Source: an uncultured Clostridia bacterium
GTDB lineage: Bacteria; Bacillota; Clostridia; Christensenellales; Borkfalkiaceae
Assembly: GCA_947627765.1 (NCBI GenBank)
Contig: CANQXA010000010.1
Location: forward strand, 1-53,064
Reading direction: 5' to 3'
Length of the DNA: 53,064 nucleotides
Position numbers and translations under genes: made by a program. Below the pieces are notes generated by a model. That model made no database searches, was not told the DNA's origin, and saw only the letters and a program-made list of their open reading frames with translations. Shown here one piece after another: positions 34,503 to 42,353 of this stretch; the stretch's first letter is position 1; every line of letters begins with the position of its first letter.

Positions 34503-34970
34503 TTATGCCGAATGGGGGGGATTTTCGAAAAAGACCACCTTGACGCCCTTCCGCACCGCGTAGTCCACGGTATACGCCGCGCCGCCGCGGTCCTTCGTGC
34601 GGTAGGCAAAGAGAAGGTCGCACTTATCCACCATATAGCGGTTGCGCGCGAGCAGGCAGTTGACGTAGTAGTGCTCCGAGAGGACGGTGACTTCGTCACA
34701 CTCCTTCAAGAGTTCGCGGTATTTTTTCTTCTCCTCGCGGGGGAAGCCGTACGCCTGCTGTGCATAGGGAATGCACGCCTCAACGCGGACATGGTACCGC
34801 CGTTTTAGGTCTACAATACATTCGAGCGCGGCGAGATCGAAGCCCGTCGCCATGCCGCAGAGGAAGCTGTCGCACCCGCCGCGGATGAGTTCTTCGAGGC
34901 GGTCGTGGAGGGCGTTGCGGTCGAAATCGGCGGGGAGATCGCGGTGGCCTGTAAGCGCACAGCGCATCAT
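34503..34970 (-). CDS. SLOG-superfamily protein (YpsA/DUF1273-like)
   Basis: This 155-residue protein starts MMRCALTGHRDLPADFD, the nucleotide-binding opening of SLOG proteins. GCDSFLCGMATGFDLAALE follows (second signature), then an alpha/beta Rossmann-like remainder. It is related to Bacillus YpsA (DUF1273), linked to cell division and stress, though the ligand is not settled. ATGA overlap with the rsmG stop (34967-34970) plus AAAGGAGGGACCCGCT means translational coupling. Confidence 0.85.
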   Translation of the reverse strand: MMRCALTGHRDLPADFDRNALHDRLEELIRGGCDSFLCGMATGFDLAALECIVDLKRRYHVRVEACIPYAQQAYGFPREEKKKYRELLKECDEVTVLSEHYYVNCLLARNRYMVDKCDLLFAYRTKDRGGAAYTVDYAVRKGVKVVFFENPPHSA

Positions 34971-35656
34971 AGCGGGTCCCTCCTTTCGGCGCCTCTTCCC
35001 CGCGGATAGGCGGGCGGCGTCGCCGATCTCTTCTTCGAAACCGTGAGGTTGCGCTTTCCCATCCCGCACGGAAGGTCGTAGAAGACCTCCTCCGCGGGCG
35101 CACAGCCGAGCAAAGAGAGCGCGTTTTTTGCGAGCTCCTTCTCGCTCTCCGCTCCCTTGTAGGCGATGAACGTCCCTCCCCGCCTGACGAGGGGAACGCA
35201 GTACTCCGCAAGGGTATCGAGACGGGCAACCGCGCGGGCACAGCAGACGTCGTGCCGTTCGCGGAAGGCGGGATCTCTGCCCGCGTCCTCGGCGCGCATT
35301 TGGACGATCTCAGCCGAAAGCCCGAGCCGCTCCGCCGCGATCCGCAAAAAGCCGCACTTTTTCCCCACGCTCTCGAAGAGGCGGAAAGAGAGGTCCCCCC
35401 GCGCGATCATGAGGGGGATGGAAGGGAATCCCGCGCCCGAGCCCACTTCGGCGACGAGCGCGCCCTTCGGAAAGTACTCCATGCCCGCGAGGGAATCGGC
35501 GAAATGCTTGATCTCCGCCCCGGCGGGATCGGTGATGGAGGTAAGATTAAAGCGCGCGTTGTACTCCGTAAGAAGGGAGAAAAAGAGGTCGAACCTCTCC
35601 CTCTCGCGGGCAAGGACGGCGCGGATCTGCCCGAAATCGGGCGCACGAAGTTCCAT
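34967..35656 (-). CDS. rsmG: 16S rRNA (guanine-N7) methyltransferase RsmG
   Basis: This 229-residue SAM-dependent enzyme has the motif VAEVGSGAGFPSIPLMIARGD (motif I) and LFESVGKKCGFL, then RAEDAG and RAVARLDTLAEY. It modifies G527 of 16S rRNA. It is a classic origin-proximal gene. The ATG is 6 bases from TATAAT with no Shine-Dalgarno, so a leaderless mRNA is predicted. It diverges from dnaN. Confidence 0.95.
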   Translation of the reverse strand: MELRAPDFGQIRAVLARERERFDLFFSLLTEYNARFNLTSITDPAGAEIKHFADSLAGMEYFPKGALVAEVGSGAGFPSIPLMIARGDLSFRLFESVGKKCGFLRIAAERLGLSAEIVQMRAEDAGRDPAFRERHDVCCARAVARLDTLAEYCVPLVRRGGTFIAYKGAESEKELAKNALSLLGCAPAEEVFYDLPCGMGKRNLTVSKKRSATPPAYPRGRGAERRDPL

Positions 35657-35662
35657 GGCTCT

Positions 35663-35691
35663 ATTATAACACATCTTCCGCCGTTTTTCAA
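35663..35691 (-). promoter_or_regulatory. rsmG promoter (leaderless)
   Basis: Minus strand: TTGAAA (35686-35691), 17-bp spacer, TATAAT (35663-35668), then AGAGCC and ATG. Confidence 0.85.
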
Positions 35692-35912
35692 CTGTCCCGT
35701 GAAAAAGAGGAAAACGTCTTCCACATTGTGGACGCCGCTGTGGATAGCTTGTCCTTTTCGTCCTCCCTTTCCGCCGTTTCCGCAGGGATCGGGCTTCCCG
35801 TTCCTTTGCGCGGCAAATTGTTATCCCCTTCTCCACCTTCTCTCCACACGGCTTCCACCGTCTTTTCCACACGCTTTTTTTTGCGCGATTTTCCGAAACT
35901 CCCCAAAAAGAC

Positions 35913-35942
35913 TTGCCTTTTTCCCCTTTTTTCCTTTATAAT
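35913..35942 (+). promoter_or_regulatory. dnaN promoter
   Basis: TTGCCT, 18-bp spacer, perfect TATAAT (35937-35942). The leader is about 100 bases. Confidence 0.65.
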
Positions 35943-36048
35943 AGAGATACCGAACGGGGCGGAGACGCCGTCTCCACAATTCCACAGCCCTTATTAGTGT
36001 TATTATTATAAAATCTTCTTTTATCAATCTATCCAAGGAGGAACTCTG

Positions 36049-37146
36049 ATGAATTTCGTGTGCGACGGCTTGACCCTTTCCGAAGCGGTCATGAAGGTCT
36101 CCAAGGCGTGTTCCATCCGCTCGACGGCTCCCATCATGGAGTGTATCAAACTCTCGGCGGTCCCCGGGGAAGTTGCCCTCGTTGCGACGGACGGGGAGAT
36201 CTCCATCCGTAAGACGATGAAAGCCGAGGTGCTCGAAGAGGGGGAGGTGTGCGTCCCCGGCAAACTCTTCGCCGACTTTACTTCCAAGCTCACGGGGGAG
36301 GAGATCGGGATCTCCGTCGGGGAGAAGGGCGTTGCGGTCAAGTACCGCGATTCCGTCTCCTTCTTACAGGCGCTCCCCGCCGACGATTTCCCCAAGATCA
36401 ACTTCGGGATCGGGGAGAGCAGTTTCGTCATGACGCAGACGGCGTTCAAACGGCTCATCGCCGAGACGGTCTTCTGCTGTGCGCAGGACGATTCCCGTCC
36501 CATTTTGAAAGGCTGTCTTCTCGAATTCGGGGAGGAAGTGGAGAGCGTCGCGCTCGACGGCTACCGCCTCGCCTCGACGACGGCGCCCGTCGTACACAAC
36601 GACGGCGTGACGAGCCTCATCTGCCCCGCGAGAACGCTGAGCGAGATCGCGCGGATGCTGCCCGAAGGCGAAGAGGAGATCACCCTCTATACGCAGGGGG
36701 GAATGCTCCTCGCGGGATTCGGCGATCTGACCATCGTCTCCCGCCTCTATCAGGGGGAATTCATCAAGAAGCAGAACGTCGTCCCCCAAAAGTTTACGAC
36801 GGTCACGACCTTCCCGCGCGCCGAGCTCATGGCGAGCTGTGAGCGCGCCGCCATCGTCAACCGCGGCGACAAGAACAACCTCGTCACGCTCACGGTGGGT
36901 GCGGAAGACATCAAGATCTCCTCGGCTTCCGACTACGGCAACGTCTCCGAGACGGTCCCCGCCGAGACGGAGGGCGTAGACCTTACGATCTCCATGAACG
37001 CCAAGTTCCTTCTCGACGCGCTCAAAGCGCTCGGCGAAGAGAAGGCGACCGCGTCCTTCAACGGGGCGGTTTCCCCCTTCATCGTGCAGAATTGCGGGGA
37101 TAAACACAGTCTGTATTTGATTTTACCCGTCAGAAACGTGGTATAA
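36049..37146 (+). CDS. dnaN: DNA polymerase III beta subunit (sliding clamp)
   Basis: This 365-residue protein has three clamp domains; recognisable stretches are VTLSEAV-type start (LTLSEAVMKVSKACSIRSTAPIMECI), FPKINFG, DDSRPILKGCLLEF and the C-terminus LILPVRNVV (typical VMPVR/L ending). It forms the ring that tethers polymerase. AAGGAGGAACTCTG precedes ATG. It is followed directly by rpmH-rnpA rather than the usual recF. Confidence 0.95.
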   Translation: MNFVCDGLTLSEAVMKVSKACSIRSTAPIMECIKLSAVPGEVALVATDGEISIRKTMKAEVLEEGEVCVPGKLFADFTSKLTGEEIGISVGEKGVAVKYRDSVSFLQALPADDFPKINFGIGESSFVMTQTAFKRLIAETVFCCAQDDSRPILKGCLLEFGEEVESVALDGYRLASTTAPVVHNDGVTSLICPARTLSEIARMLPEGEEEITLYTQGGMLLAGFGDLTIVSRLYQGEFIKKQNVVPQKFTTVTTFPRAELMASCERAAIVNRGDKNNLVTLTVGAEDIKISSASDYGNVSETVPAETEGVDLTISMNAKFLLDALKALGEEKATASFNGAVSPFIVQNCGDKHSLYLILPVRNVV

Positions 37147-37150
37147 TCGC

Positions 37151-37179
37151 TTGACGGAAGCGGCGAAAAACCGTATAAT
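37151..37179 (+). promoter_or_regulatory. rpmH-rnpA promoter
   Basis: TTGACG, 17-bp spacer, TATAAT (37174-37179), immediately after the dnaN stop. Confidence 0.85.
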
Positions 37180-37220
37180 CAAAGAGAAATCAACGACAAT
37201 CATCGAAGGAGTATATTGCC

Positions 37221-37355
37221 ATGAAGAGAACTTACCAGCCCAAGAAGAGACAGAGAAGCAAGGTGCACGGCTTCCGCCAGAGAATGGCGACGAAGGGCGG
37301 GAGAAACGTCCTCAAGAGAAGAAGAAACAAGGGCAGAAAGCACATCTCCGCGTAA
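37221..37355 (+). CDS. rpmH: Ribosomal protein L34 (bL34)
   Basis: This 44-residue, very basic protein starts [18 protein letters not shown], contains [17 protein letters not shown], and ends KGRKHISA, a full L34 match. GAAGGAGTATATTGCC precedes ATG. It is one base upstream of rnpA, as in most bacteria. Confidence 0.98.
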   Translation: MKRTYQPKKRQRSKVHGFRQRMATKGGRNVLKRRRNKGRKHISA

Positions 37356-37356
37356 C

Positions 37357-37689
37357 ATGAATTATCTTCGGCTGAAAAAGGCGAAGCAGATTTCGGCGGT
37401 CCTCAAAAACGGGAAACGGGTGCGCGGCGAGGCGCTCACGTTCGTCTATCTTCCCGCAGCCGAGCTCTCGATGGCGGTGTGCGTGGGGAAGAAGTACGGA
37501 AAGAGCGTCGTAAGAAACAGGTTGAAACGCCTTCTTCGGGAGGCGTTTCGAGCATACGCAGATCATATGCGCCCCATGAGGGTGCTCTTGATCCCGCGGC
37601 AGGCGGAGCAGTATTCCTTCGCCGCATTTTCGAAAGATGTCTCGAGAATTTGCCGAAAGGAACAACTCATTGAAAATTCCCCTTCGTAA
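37357..37689 (+). CDS. rnpA: Ribonuclease P protein component
   Basis: This 110-residue basic protein has the RNR signature KSVVRNRLKRLLREAFR and an N-terminal LKKAKQISAVLKNGKRVRG region. It is the protein cofactor of RNase P for tRNA 5' maturation. It follows rpmH with one base between and overlaps yidD by about 50 bases. Confidence 0.95.
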   Translation: MNYLRLKKAKQISAVLKNGKRVRGEALTFVYLPAAELSMAVCVGKKYGKSVVRNRLKRLLREAFRAYADHMRPMRVLLIPRQAEQYSFAAFSKDVSRICRKEQLIENSPS

Positions 37690-37972
37690 GATCTCCTCGG
37701 AGAACGTCCGCTATTTGCGGCGGCGGCTGTTCCCGCCCATATTGAAGGGCGTCTGCATCCGCATGATCGTGTTCTACCAGCGTCATCTTTCGCACCATAC
37801 CTGCCTGTATACGCCGACTTGTTCGGAGTACACCAAGCGGTGTATCAATAATTGGGGCGCGCCCGTCGGGATCCTGCTCGGGATCTGGCGCATTCTGCGC
37901 TGTAATCCCTTTTCGAAGGGAGGGATCGACCCGGCGCCCGAGGTCTTTTGGAAAAAACGCTGGCTCATTTAA
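37637..37972 (+). CDS. yidD: YidD membrane protein insertion efficiency factor
   Basis: The YidD core IVFYQRHLSHHTCLYTPTCSEYTKRCI, WRILRCNPFSKGGIDPAPE is complete. The 111-residue ORF starts within rnpA; a shorter start cannot be excluded. YidD assists YidC. Its place between rnpA and yidC is conserved across bacteria. Confidence 0.9.
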   Translation: MSREFAERNNSLKIPLRKISSENVRYLRRRLFPPILKGVCIRMIVFYQRHLSHHTCLYTPTCSEYTKRCINNWGAPVGILLGIWRILRCNPFSKGGIDPAPEVFWKKRWLI

Positions 37973-37989
37973 CGCAATAAGGAAAGAAA

Positions 37990-39615
37990 ATGTTACAAAC
38001 TATCCTCAACGCAGTTGACTTTTCCATGCTCGAACAGGGATATAAGGTGGGATTGGATTGGCTCGGCCAGTTCGCCCGCGTGATCATCGAGGGCGTCGGG
38101 ATCATCGGTCTCGGCATCGTCGTCTTTTCGCTCGTTCTGAAAGCGATCACCCTTCCCTTCGACATCTACCAGCGCGTCAAGATGAGAAAACAGACCCTCA
38201 TCATGCGCGACATGAAGGACGATCTCGAAAAGCTCCAGAAGCAGTATGCAGGCGATAAGACGACGTACAACCAAAAGATGATGGAGCTCTATAAGAAGAA
38301 CGGGTACAGTATGTTTGCGGCCTGTCTTCCCATGATCTTGTCCCTCGTCATCATCATCGTCGCATTCCAAGGGTTCAGGGCCTATTCCCAATACGCCAAT
38401 CTCGACCTGTTCGTCGGGATGTCCAACGAATACAACGCCGCCATCTTGAAAGACGGCGTGGTCGGCCCCAACTTTACCGACTATATCGACGACGTCTACG
38501 CCGAAGAAAAGGACCAATATCTCTTCGCCAAGCCCTACCGTCTCACCTATGAGGGCGTGGAGGACGACGAAAACGTCGTGGAATTTTCCGACGGAAAGAC
38601 GTGGACGGAAAGCGGCGTCGTCTATTCGATGTTCTACGTCCGCACCATGCAGGACAAGGTAGACCCCGAGACGGGGGAGACCGTAAAGGACGGCGAAGGC
38701 AACCCCGTGCAGGAGGAAGTCACGACGCCCTATCTGCAAGTCCGCGCCGAGGATCCCGCCCGCTATCTCTACTACATCTATAATTTGCAGTCGGTCATCT
38801 ACAAGGAAGCGAGCGGCACATTCTATCTCCACGAGGAGTACAAGCTCGACATGGATGTGCTCTACGCCGCGGGATCGGAGACCAAGGCCGCGATCGACGG
38901 ACTCATCGCCGCCGATGAAACGGGAGAGCTTCCCACCCCCGAGGCGGCGGCAGAGCGGTACGTCTCCCTCATCGGGGCGCGCAGCGCGCACGAGTGGTAT
39001 ACCCACAATACCCAGAGCTTTTTGTGGGTCAAGAACGTGTGGTATCCCGACGTCTCCTACAACCATCCCATTCCGAGCTACGGGACCTTCAAAAGCAATC
39101 TGAACGTGAAGGTGACCCTTCAATCGGGGGAGAAGCGGGGGCTCGCCTCGGTGCTCGGCGAAAACAATTACAACAATCTCACCCGCGAGCTGGCGGCGGA
39201 AAAGTCGGCGCCCAACGGGTATTTCATCCTCATCATCCTCTCCATCGGCGCGATGGTGCTCTCGCAACTGCTCACGATGAAGAGCCAAAAGGAATCCAAC
39301 CAATATCAGACGGTAGACGGGCAGGGCGCGCGCACGCAGAAGATCATGCTCGTCGTCATGCCGCTCATCTATGCCATCTTCGCGTTCATGTACAGCGCGG
39401 CGTTCAGTATCTACATGACGATGTCGAGCTTGCTGTCGCTCGCCGTCACCCTCATCATCAACTTCATTCTCGGGATCACCTTTAAGAAGAAGGAAGAAAA
39501 CAAGATCAAAGAGCAGTACGGCAGGACGTTCGCATGGATGGAGAAGAAGAACCAAGGAAAAACCAAAGCCAAGGATAAAGACCGTGAAAAACCGGCAAAG
39601 AACCGGAAAAAATAA
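37990..39615 (+). CDS. yidC: YidC/OxaA/SpoIIIJ insertase with large loop insertion
   Basis: This 541-residue insertase (Firmicute homologues are ~260). Membrane helix 1 is ~31-51 with Lys51 where the groove Arg usually sits. Charged cytoplasmic loop ~60-105 (KMRKQTLIMRDMKDDLEKLQK). Helix 2 ~107-130. Then an insertion of about 270 residues (~140-410, soluble, acidic), then helices in the last 130 residues (FILIILSIGAMVLSQLL; IMLVVMPLIYAIFAFMYSAAF; LLSLAVTLIINFILG). The tail is Lys-rich. There is no lipobox. The core pattern is clear. The insert is not the Gram-negative P1 domain because that follows helix 1. Confidence 0.92.
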   Translation: MLQTILNAVDFSMLEQGYKVGLDWLGQFARVIIEGVGIIGLGIVVFSLVLKAITLPFDIYQRVKMRKQTLIMRDMKDDLEKLQKQYAGDKTTYNQKMMELYKKNGYSMFAACLPMILSLVIIIVAFQGFRAYSQYANLDLFVGMSNEYNAAILKDGVVGPNFTDYIDDVYAEEKDQYLFAKPYRLTYEGVEDDENVVEFSDGKTWTESGVVYSMFYVRTMQDKVDPETGETVKDGEGNPVQEEVTTPYLQVRAEDPARYLYYIYNLQSVIYKEASGTFYLHEEYKLDMDVLYAAGSETKAAIDGLIAADETGELPTPEAAAERYVSLIGARSAHEWYTHNTQSFLWVKNVWYPDVSYNHPIPSYGTFKSNLNVKVTLQSGEKRGLASVLGENNYNNLTRELAAEKSAPNGYFILIILSIGAMVLSQLLTMKSQKESNQYQTVDGQGARTQKIMLVVMPLIYAIFAFMYSAAFSIYMTMSSLLSLAVTLIINFILGITFKKKEENKIKEQYGRTFAWMEKKNQGKTKAKDKDREKPAKNRKK

Positions 39616-39633
39616 GCGAGGAAGAAAAAAGCC

Positions 39634-40563
39634 ATGATCTTTCAAGCAAAATCGGTGGAGGAAGCCATCGAAGAGGGGCTCAAGGAGCTCGCGATCCAAC
39701 GGGAGGACGCGGAGATCACCGTCCTCGAAGAGGGGAAAAAGGGCGGACTGTTCGGCATCGGGCACGTGGACGCCAAAGTGGAGATCACCGCAAAGGTGAA
39801 AAAGACGGACGGAGAGAGAGCGGTCGCCTTCCTCGAAGGACTGCTCCCCCTGATCGGGATGGACGCCAAGCCCGAACTTTCGGGGGAGGACGAGAAGATC
39901 GTCATCGTGCTCAGCGCCGAATCGACCAAGAACGTCATCGGAAGGAGAGGCGAGGTCATCGACGCCATCCAGACGCTCGCGGGCGCCGTCGCCAACACGG
40001 GCAGAAAGGAGTATAAGCGGGTCGTCGTAGACTGCGAAAATTACCGCGAAGAGCGGGAAGAGACCTTGAAACGGCTCGCCGCCAAGCTCGCCGCCAAAGC
40101 GGTGCGGCTGGGGAAGCGGGTCCGCCTCGAGCCCATGAATCCCTACGAGCGCCGCATCATCCACTCCGCGCTCGTGGACAACGAAGAAGTCACCACCAAG
40201 AGCGAGGGCAAGGAGCCTACCCGCTACGTCGTCATCACGCCCAAAAATCTCCGCCCTTCGGACAAGAGACCGAGGGACAACCGCGGCGGCAGGGGCGGCA
40301 AGTACGATAAATACGGGAAGAACAACCGCGGCAGGGAAAAGTACGGCGAACGCAAGTCCTACCCGAAGCGCGAACTTCCCTCCGAAGCGACCCCCGAGAC
40401 GAGCGGAACGAGCATCTCGAGAGGGGGCACGCCGGGATTCCGCAAGGGCGGATTTTCGGGATTCTTCGGGACCTATCTCGGCAAGGCGGAAGACGAAGAA
40501 AAACCCGCCGAGACGAAATCGGAGGGTACCATGTCCGAAGATGAGGGCAAGGAAAACGAATAA
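39634..40563 (+). CDS. jag: Jag/SpoIIIJ-associated RNA-binding protein
   Basis: This 309-residue protein has an N-terminal Jag domain (IFQAKSVEEAIEEGLKEL, GGLFGIGHVDAKVEI), a KH domain (VIGRRGEVIDAIQTLAGAVAN) and an R3H domain (RVRLEPMNPYERRIIHSAL). A Gly/Arg/Lys-rich low-complexity tail ends GTMSEDEGKENE. KhpB/Jag proteins bind RNA and affect cell wall growth. The gene follows yidC as usual. A GGACATGGTA copy (reverse, 40527-40536) sits in the tail. Confidence 0.95.
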   Translation: MIFQAKSVEEAIEEGLKELAIQREDAEITVLEEGKKGGLFGIGHVDAKVEITAKVKKTDGERAVAFLEGLLPLIGMDAKPELSGEDEKIVIVLSAESTKNVIGRRGEVIDAIQTLAGAVANTGRKEYKRVVVDCENYREEREETLKRLAAKLAAKAVRLGKRVRLEPMNPYERRIIHSALVDNEEVTTKSEGKEPTRYVVITPKNLRPSDKRPRDNRGGRGGKYDKYGKNNRGREKYGERKSYPKRELPSEATPETSGTSISRGGTPGFRKGGFSGFFGTYLGKAEDEEKPAETKSEGTMSEDEGKENE

Positions 40564-40570
40564 TTAAGAA

Positions 40571-40612
40571 AAAAACCCGAGGCTCGGAAGTTCCGCGTTT
40601 CGGGTTTTTCTT
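40571..40612 (+). terminator. Terminator of the dnaN-jag gene string
   Basis: AAAAACCCG pairs with CGGGTTTTT around an inner CGGAAGTTCCG, followed by TTTC. Confidence 0.75.
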
Positions 40613-40621
40613 TCAAAGAAA

Positions 40622-40646
40622 AAAGCGGGCGAAAGCCCGTTTTTTC
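40622..40646 (-). terminator. Terminator of the 40645 gene
   Basis: Minus strand: CGGGC, TTTC loop, GCCCG, then CTTTTTTC. Confidence 0.7.
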
Positions 40647-40875
40647 AGTTCTCCTCCAACCACTTTTTCGCGTTAGCCTTGGTGAAGGTCTTGATCGCTT
40701 CGGTGGGATAGGGCGAAGCCTCGCCGCCGTTCGTATAGAGGAAGTAATCCCCCTCCGGCGTCTTGAACATCGTCATCTCATAGCCGGCAGGATCGCCGTA
40801 TTCGCCGAACGTAACCTTCTTTTCGACGGTCGCGGTCTCGGTATTATACGTCTTGGTCTTAGTCGTCTTGATCAT
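40645..40875 (-). CDS. Small hypothetical protein
   Basis: This 76-residue protein starts MIKTTKTKTYNTETATVEKKVTFGEYGDPAGYEMTMF. It has no cysteines or membrane segment. ATAAGGAGGCTGCGCC precedes ATG, and a good promoter lies upstream, so it is likely real. It sits alone in the minus orientation between jag and yyaC. No family was recognised. Confidence 0.8.
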   Translation of the reverse strand: MIKTTKTKTYNTETATVEKKVTFGEYGDPAGYEMTMFKTPEGDYFLYTNGGEASPYPTEAIKTFTKANAKKWLEEN

Positions 40876-40906
40876 GGCGCAGCCTCCTTATAAGATTTTC
40901 AACACT

Positions 40907-40935
40907 ATTGTAATGAATTTTCAAGAATTCGTCAA
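40907..40935 (-). promoter_or_regulatory. Promoter of the small 40645 gene
   Basis: Minus strand: TTGACG (40930-40935), 17-bp spacer, TACAAT (40907-40912). Confidence 0.75.
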
Positions 40936-41017
40936 GAAATGCAACGAAAGTCGGAAAATTGCGGAAATCATGTGAACAAATGACAATTTCACTATAATTT
41001 CAACGGACCGGTGTGAA

Positions 41018-41554
41018 TTACGAACAAGCCGTCTCGCGGCGGAGCGCGGAAATGGCGCCCGCGGCGACCTCTGCCATCGTATAGACCATATTCAGCCGCG
41101 TGAGATTGAGCAGAGAATAGGAGAACGCGGACTTCCTCGCCACCACGCCGAGCACGGAGACGTCCCCCACCTTCCCCAGCCGCTTGTTCGCGCCCGAGCC
41201 CGGGCGGAGGGGGGCGGGGATCACCTTGATGAGCCCGACGTCCGCCTCCTCTCCCACCGCGGCGTCCACCGCGATGATCTTGCTTCCCGGGTGCGTTTTG
41301 CGCAAAAATCCTTCGAGGTACTTGACCTCCTTCGCGGTGACGGGCGTCTTGAGCGTGCCGTAGACGAAGCCCGAAAAATCGCGGTTGCGGCGGAGCAAAG
41401 TCCCCGTGACGGGACCCAAACTGTCTCCCACGGCGAGATCGCTCCCGATACAGAGGACGACGGGCGGCGCCTCGATCGTCCCGAGCGAGCGGCGGAGCGC
41501 CATCATCAGCCCCGTCTCCGCAAGCGTATTGTAAAAATGAAACGCGTATTCCAT
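41018..41554 (-). CDS. yyaC: YyaC-family protein (DUF1256, spore peptidase-like)
   Basis: This 178-residue protein has VLCIGSDLAVGDSLGPVTGTLL and IIAVDAAVGEEADVGLIKV, typical of YyaC/GPR-like proteins annotated as spore proteases. In Bacillus yyaC lies close to parB, as here. The start is set at MEYAFHFYNT, preceded by AAGGGAAGGATTTGGC. Protease activity is inferred from the family only. Confidence 0.88.
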   Translation of the reverse strand: MEYAFHFYNTLAETGLMMALRRSLGTIEAPPVVLCIGSDLAVGDSLGPVTGTLLRRNRDFSGFVYGTLKTPVTAKEVKYLEGFLRKTHPGSKIIAVDAAVGEEADVGLIKVIPAPLRPGSGANKRLGKVGDVSVLGVVARKSAFSYSLLNLTRLNMVYTMAEVAAGAISALRRETACS

Positions 41555-41647
41555 GCCAAATCCTTCCCTTGCCCACGTTGTATTGCCAATTCGAGCAAAA
41601 GTCATACAAAATTCCAAAATAGGAATGACTTTTTGCCCAAACGGTGA

Positions 41648-41653
41648 TATAAT
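41648..41653 (+). promoter_or_regulatory. -10 box of the cvpA-like gene
   Basis: TATAAT at 41648-41653 with a weak -35 ATGACT (41625-41630), 17 bases upstream. Confidence 0.55.
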
Positions 41654-41672
41654 GGGGGAAAAGGAGAACAAT

Positions 41673-42224
41673 ATGAACCTTCTTGCCGCGTCTTCGTGGA
41701 TCCTCGACGTCGTATTTTTCGCCCTGATCCTGCTCGGGATCTTTTTGGGCGTTGCGCGCGGATTCGTCAAGGGGATCTGTAAGATCGCGGGCACGATCTT
41801 CTCGATCGTGGTCGCCCTCTGCTTCTGCGTCCCCCTCCACAACTCCCTCGAAAAGTGGTTTTCCATGACGACGGCGATCGCGAACGGGATCAAGAACGCG
41901 ACCGTCGCCGATTGGCTGTCCGTCGCCATCAGCTTTGTGATCTTGATCATCGTCGTACGGCTCGGCGCATGGATCTTGGGCAAGGTGGGGACGGCGCTCG
42001 TCAACCGCTTCGGCGCCTTCCGCTTCGTCAACCGCGTGCTCGGCGGCGTCCTCGGGCTTGCCGAAGTCTTCCTCTTCATCTGCATCCTCCTCACGGTCTT
42101 CTATTGGCTGAATCTCCCCGGCGTCAACGCCTATATCGGGTCGAGCTACGTCGTCGGCAGGATCTACGAATGGAAGTGGTTCCTCTGGGCGATGCGCATT
42201 CCCTCCCTTGCGATCCGCGTCTGA
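41673..42224 (+). CDS. cvpA: CvpA-family membrane protein
   Basis: This 183-residue protein has four hydrophobic helices (ILDVVFFALILLGIFLGVARG, AGTIFSIVVALCFC, LSVAISFVILIIVVRLGAWI, VFLFICILLTVFYWL). GVARGFVKGICKIAGTI is the CvpA opening pattern. AAAAGGAGAACAAT precedes ATG. The family was first linked to colicin V production and cell-wall/biofilm stress. It ends 8 bases before the DnaA-box cluster. Confidence 0.85.
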   Translation: MNLLAASSWILDVVFFALILLGIFLGVARGFVKGICKIAGTIFSIVVALCFCVPLHNSLEKWFSMTTAIANGIKNATVADWLSVAISFVILIIVVRLGAWILGKVGTALVNRFGAFRFVNRVLGGVLGLAEVFLFICILLTVFYWLNLPGVNAYIGSSYVVGRIYEWKWFLWAMRIPSLAIRV

Positions 42225-42231
42225 GGGAAAG

Positions 42232-42282
42232 TTATCCACAATCTGCGCCCGTTATCCACAGCGATCGGGCAGGTTATCCACA
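42232..42282 (+). other. Three perfect DnaA boxes (oriC candidate)
   Basis: TTATCCACA occurs at 42232-42240, 42252-42260 and 42274-42282, all in one orientation at about 20-22-bp spacing (two helical turns). This cluster, with the adjacent parS, is the strongest origin signature in the window. Confidence 0.75.
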
Positions 42283-42298
42283 TTTTCGTTTGCGCCAA

Positions 42299-42314
42299 TG
42301 TTTCACGTGAAACA
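42299..42314. promoter_or_regulatory. parS site (perfect)
   Basis: TGTTTCACGTGAAACA matches the standard ParB-binding parS sequence at all 16 positions. parB is 2.4 kb downstream. Confidence 0.95.
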
Positions 42315-42337
42315 ATATTCGCGAAAAAAAGCGGAAC

Positions 42338-42353
42338 TGTTTCACGGGAAACA
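42338..42353. promoter_or_regulatory. Second parS-like site
   Basis: TGTTTCACGGGAAACA differs from the palindromic parS at one base (15 of 16). Confidence 0.85.

Larger units (their letters stand above)
35657..36048. other. rsmG-dnaN intergenic: degenerate DnaA-box cluster and AT-rich tract (origin candidate)
   Basis: Contains TGTGGATAG (35739-35747, 8 of 9 to the DnaA box, reverse). Weaker ones are TTGTGGACG, TTATCCCCT (35821), TCTCCACAC and TTTCCACAC within 160 bases. An AT-rich stretch TTATTATTATAAAATCTTC follows at about 36000-36020. It lies exactly where gene polarity reverses. This is the upstream region of dnaN; dnaA itself is not here. Confidence 0.55.

Noticed and set aside
37993-40164. 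A 723-residue minus-strand frame opposite yidC and jag
   Set aside because: Spans two well-recognised plus-strand genes and shows antisense composition.
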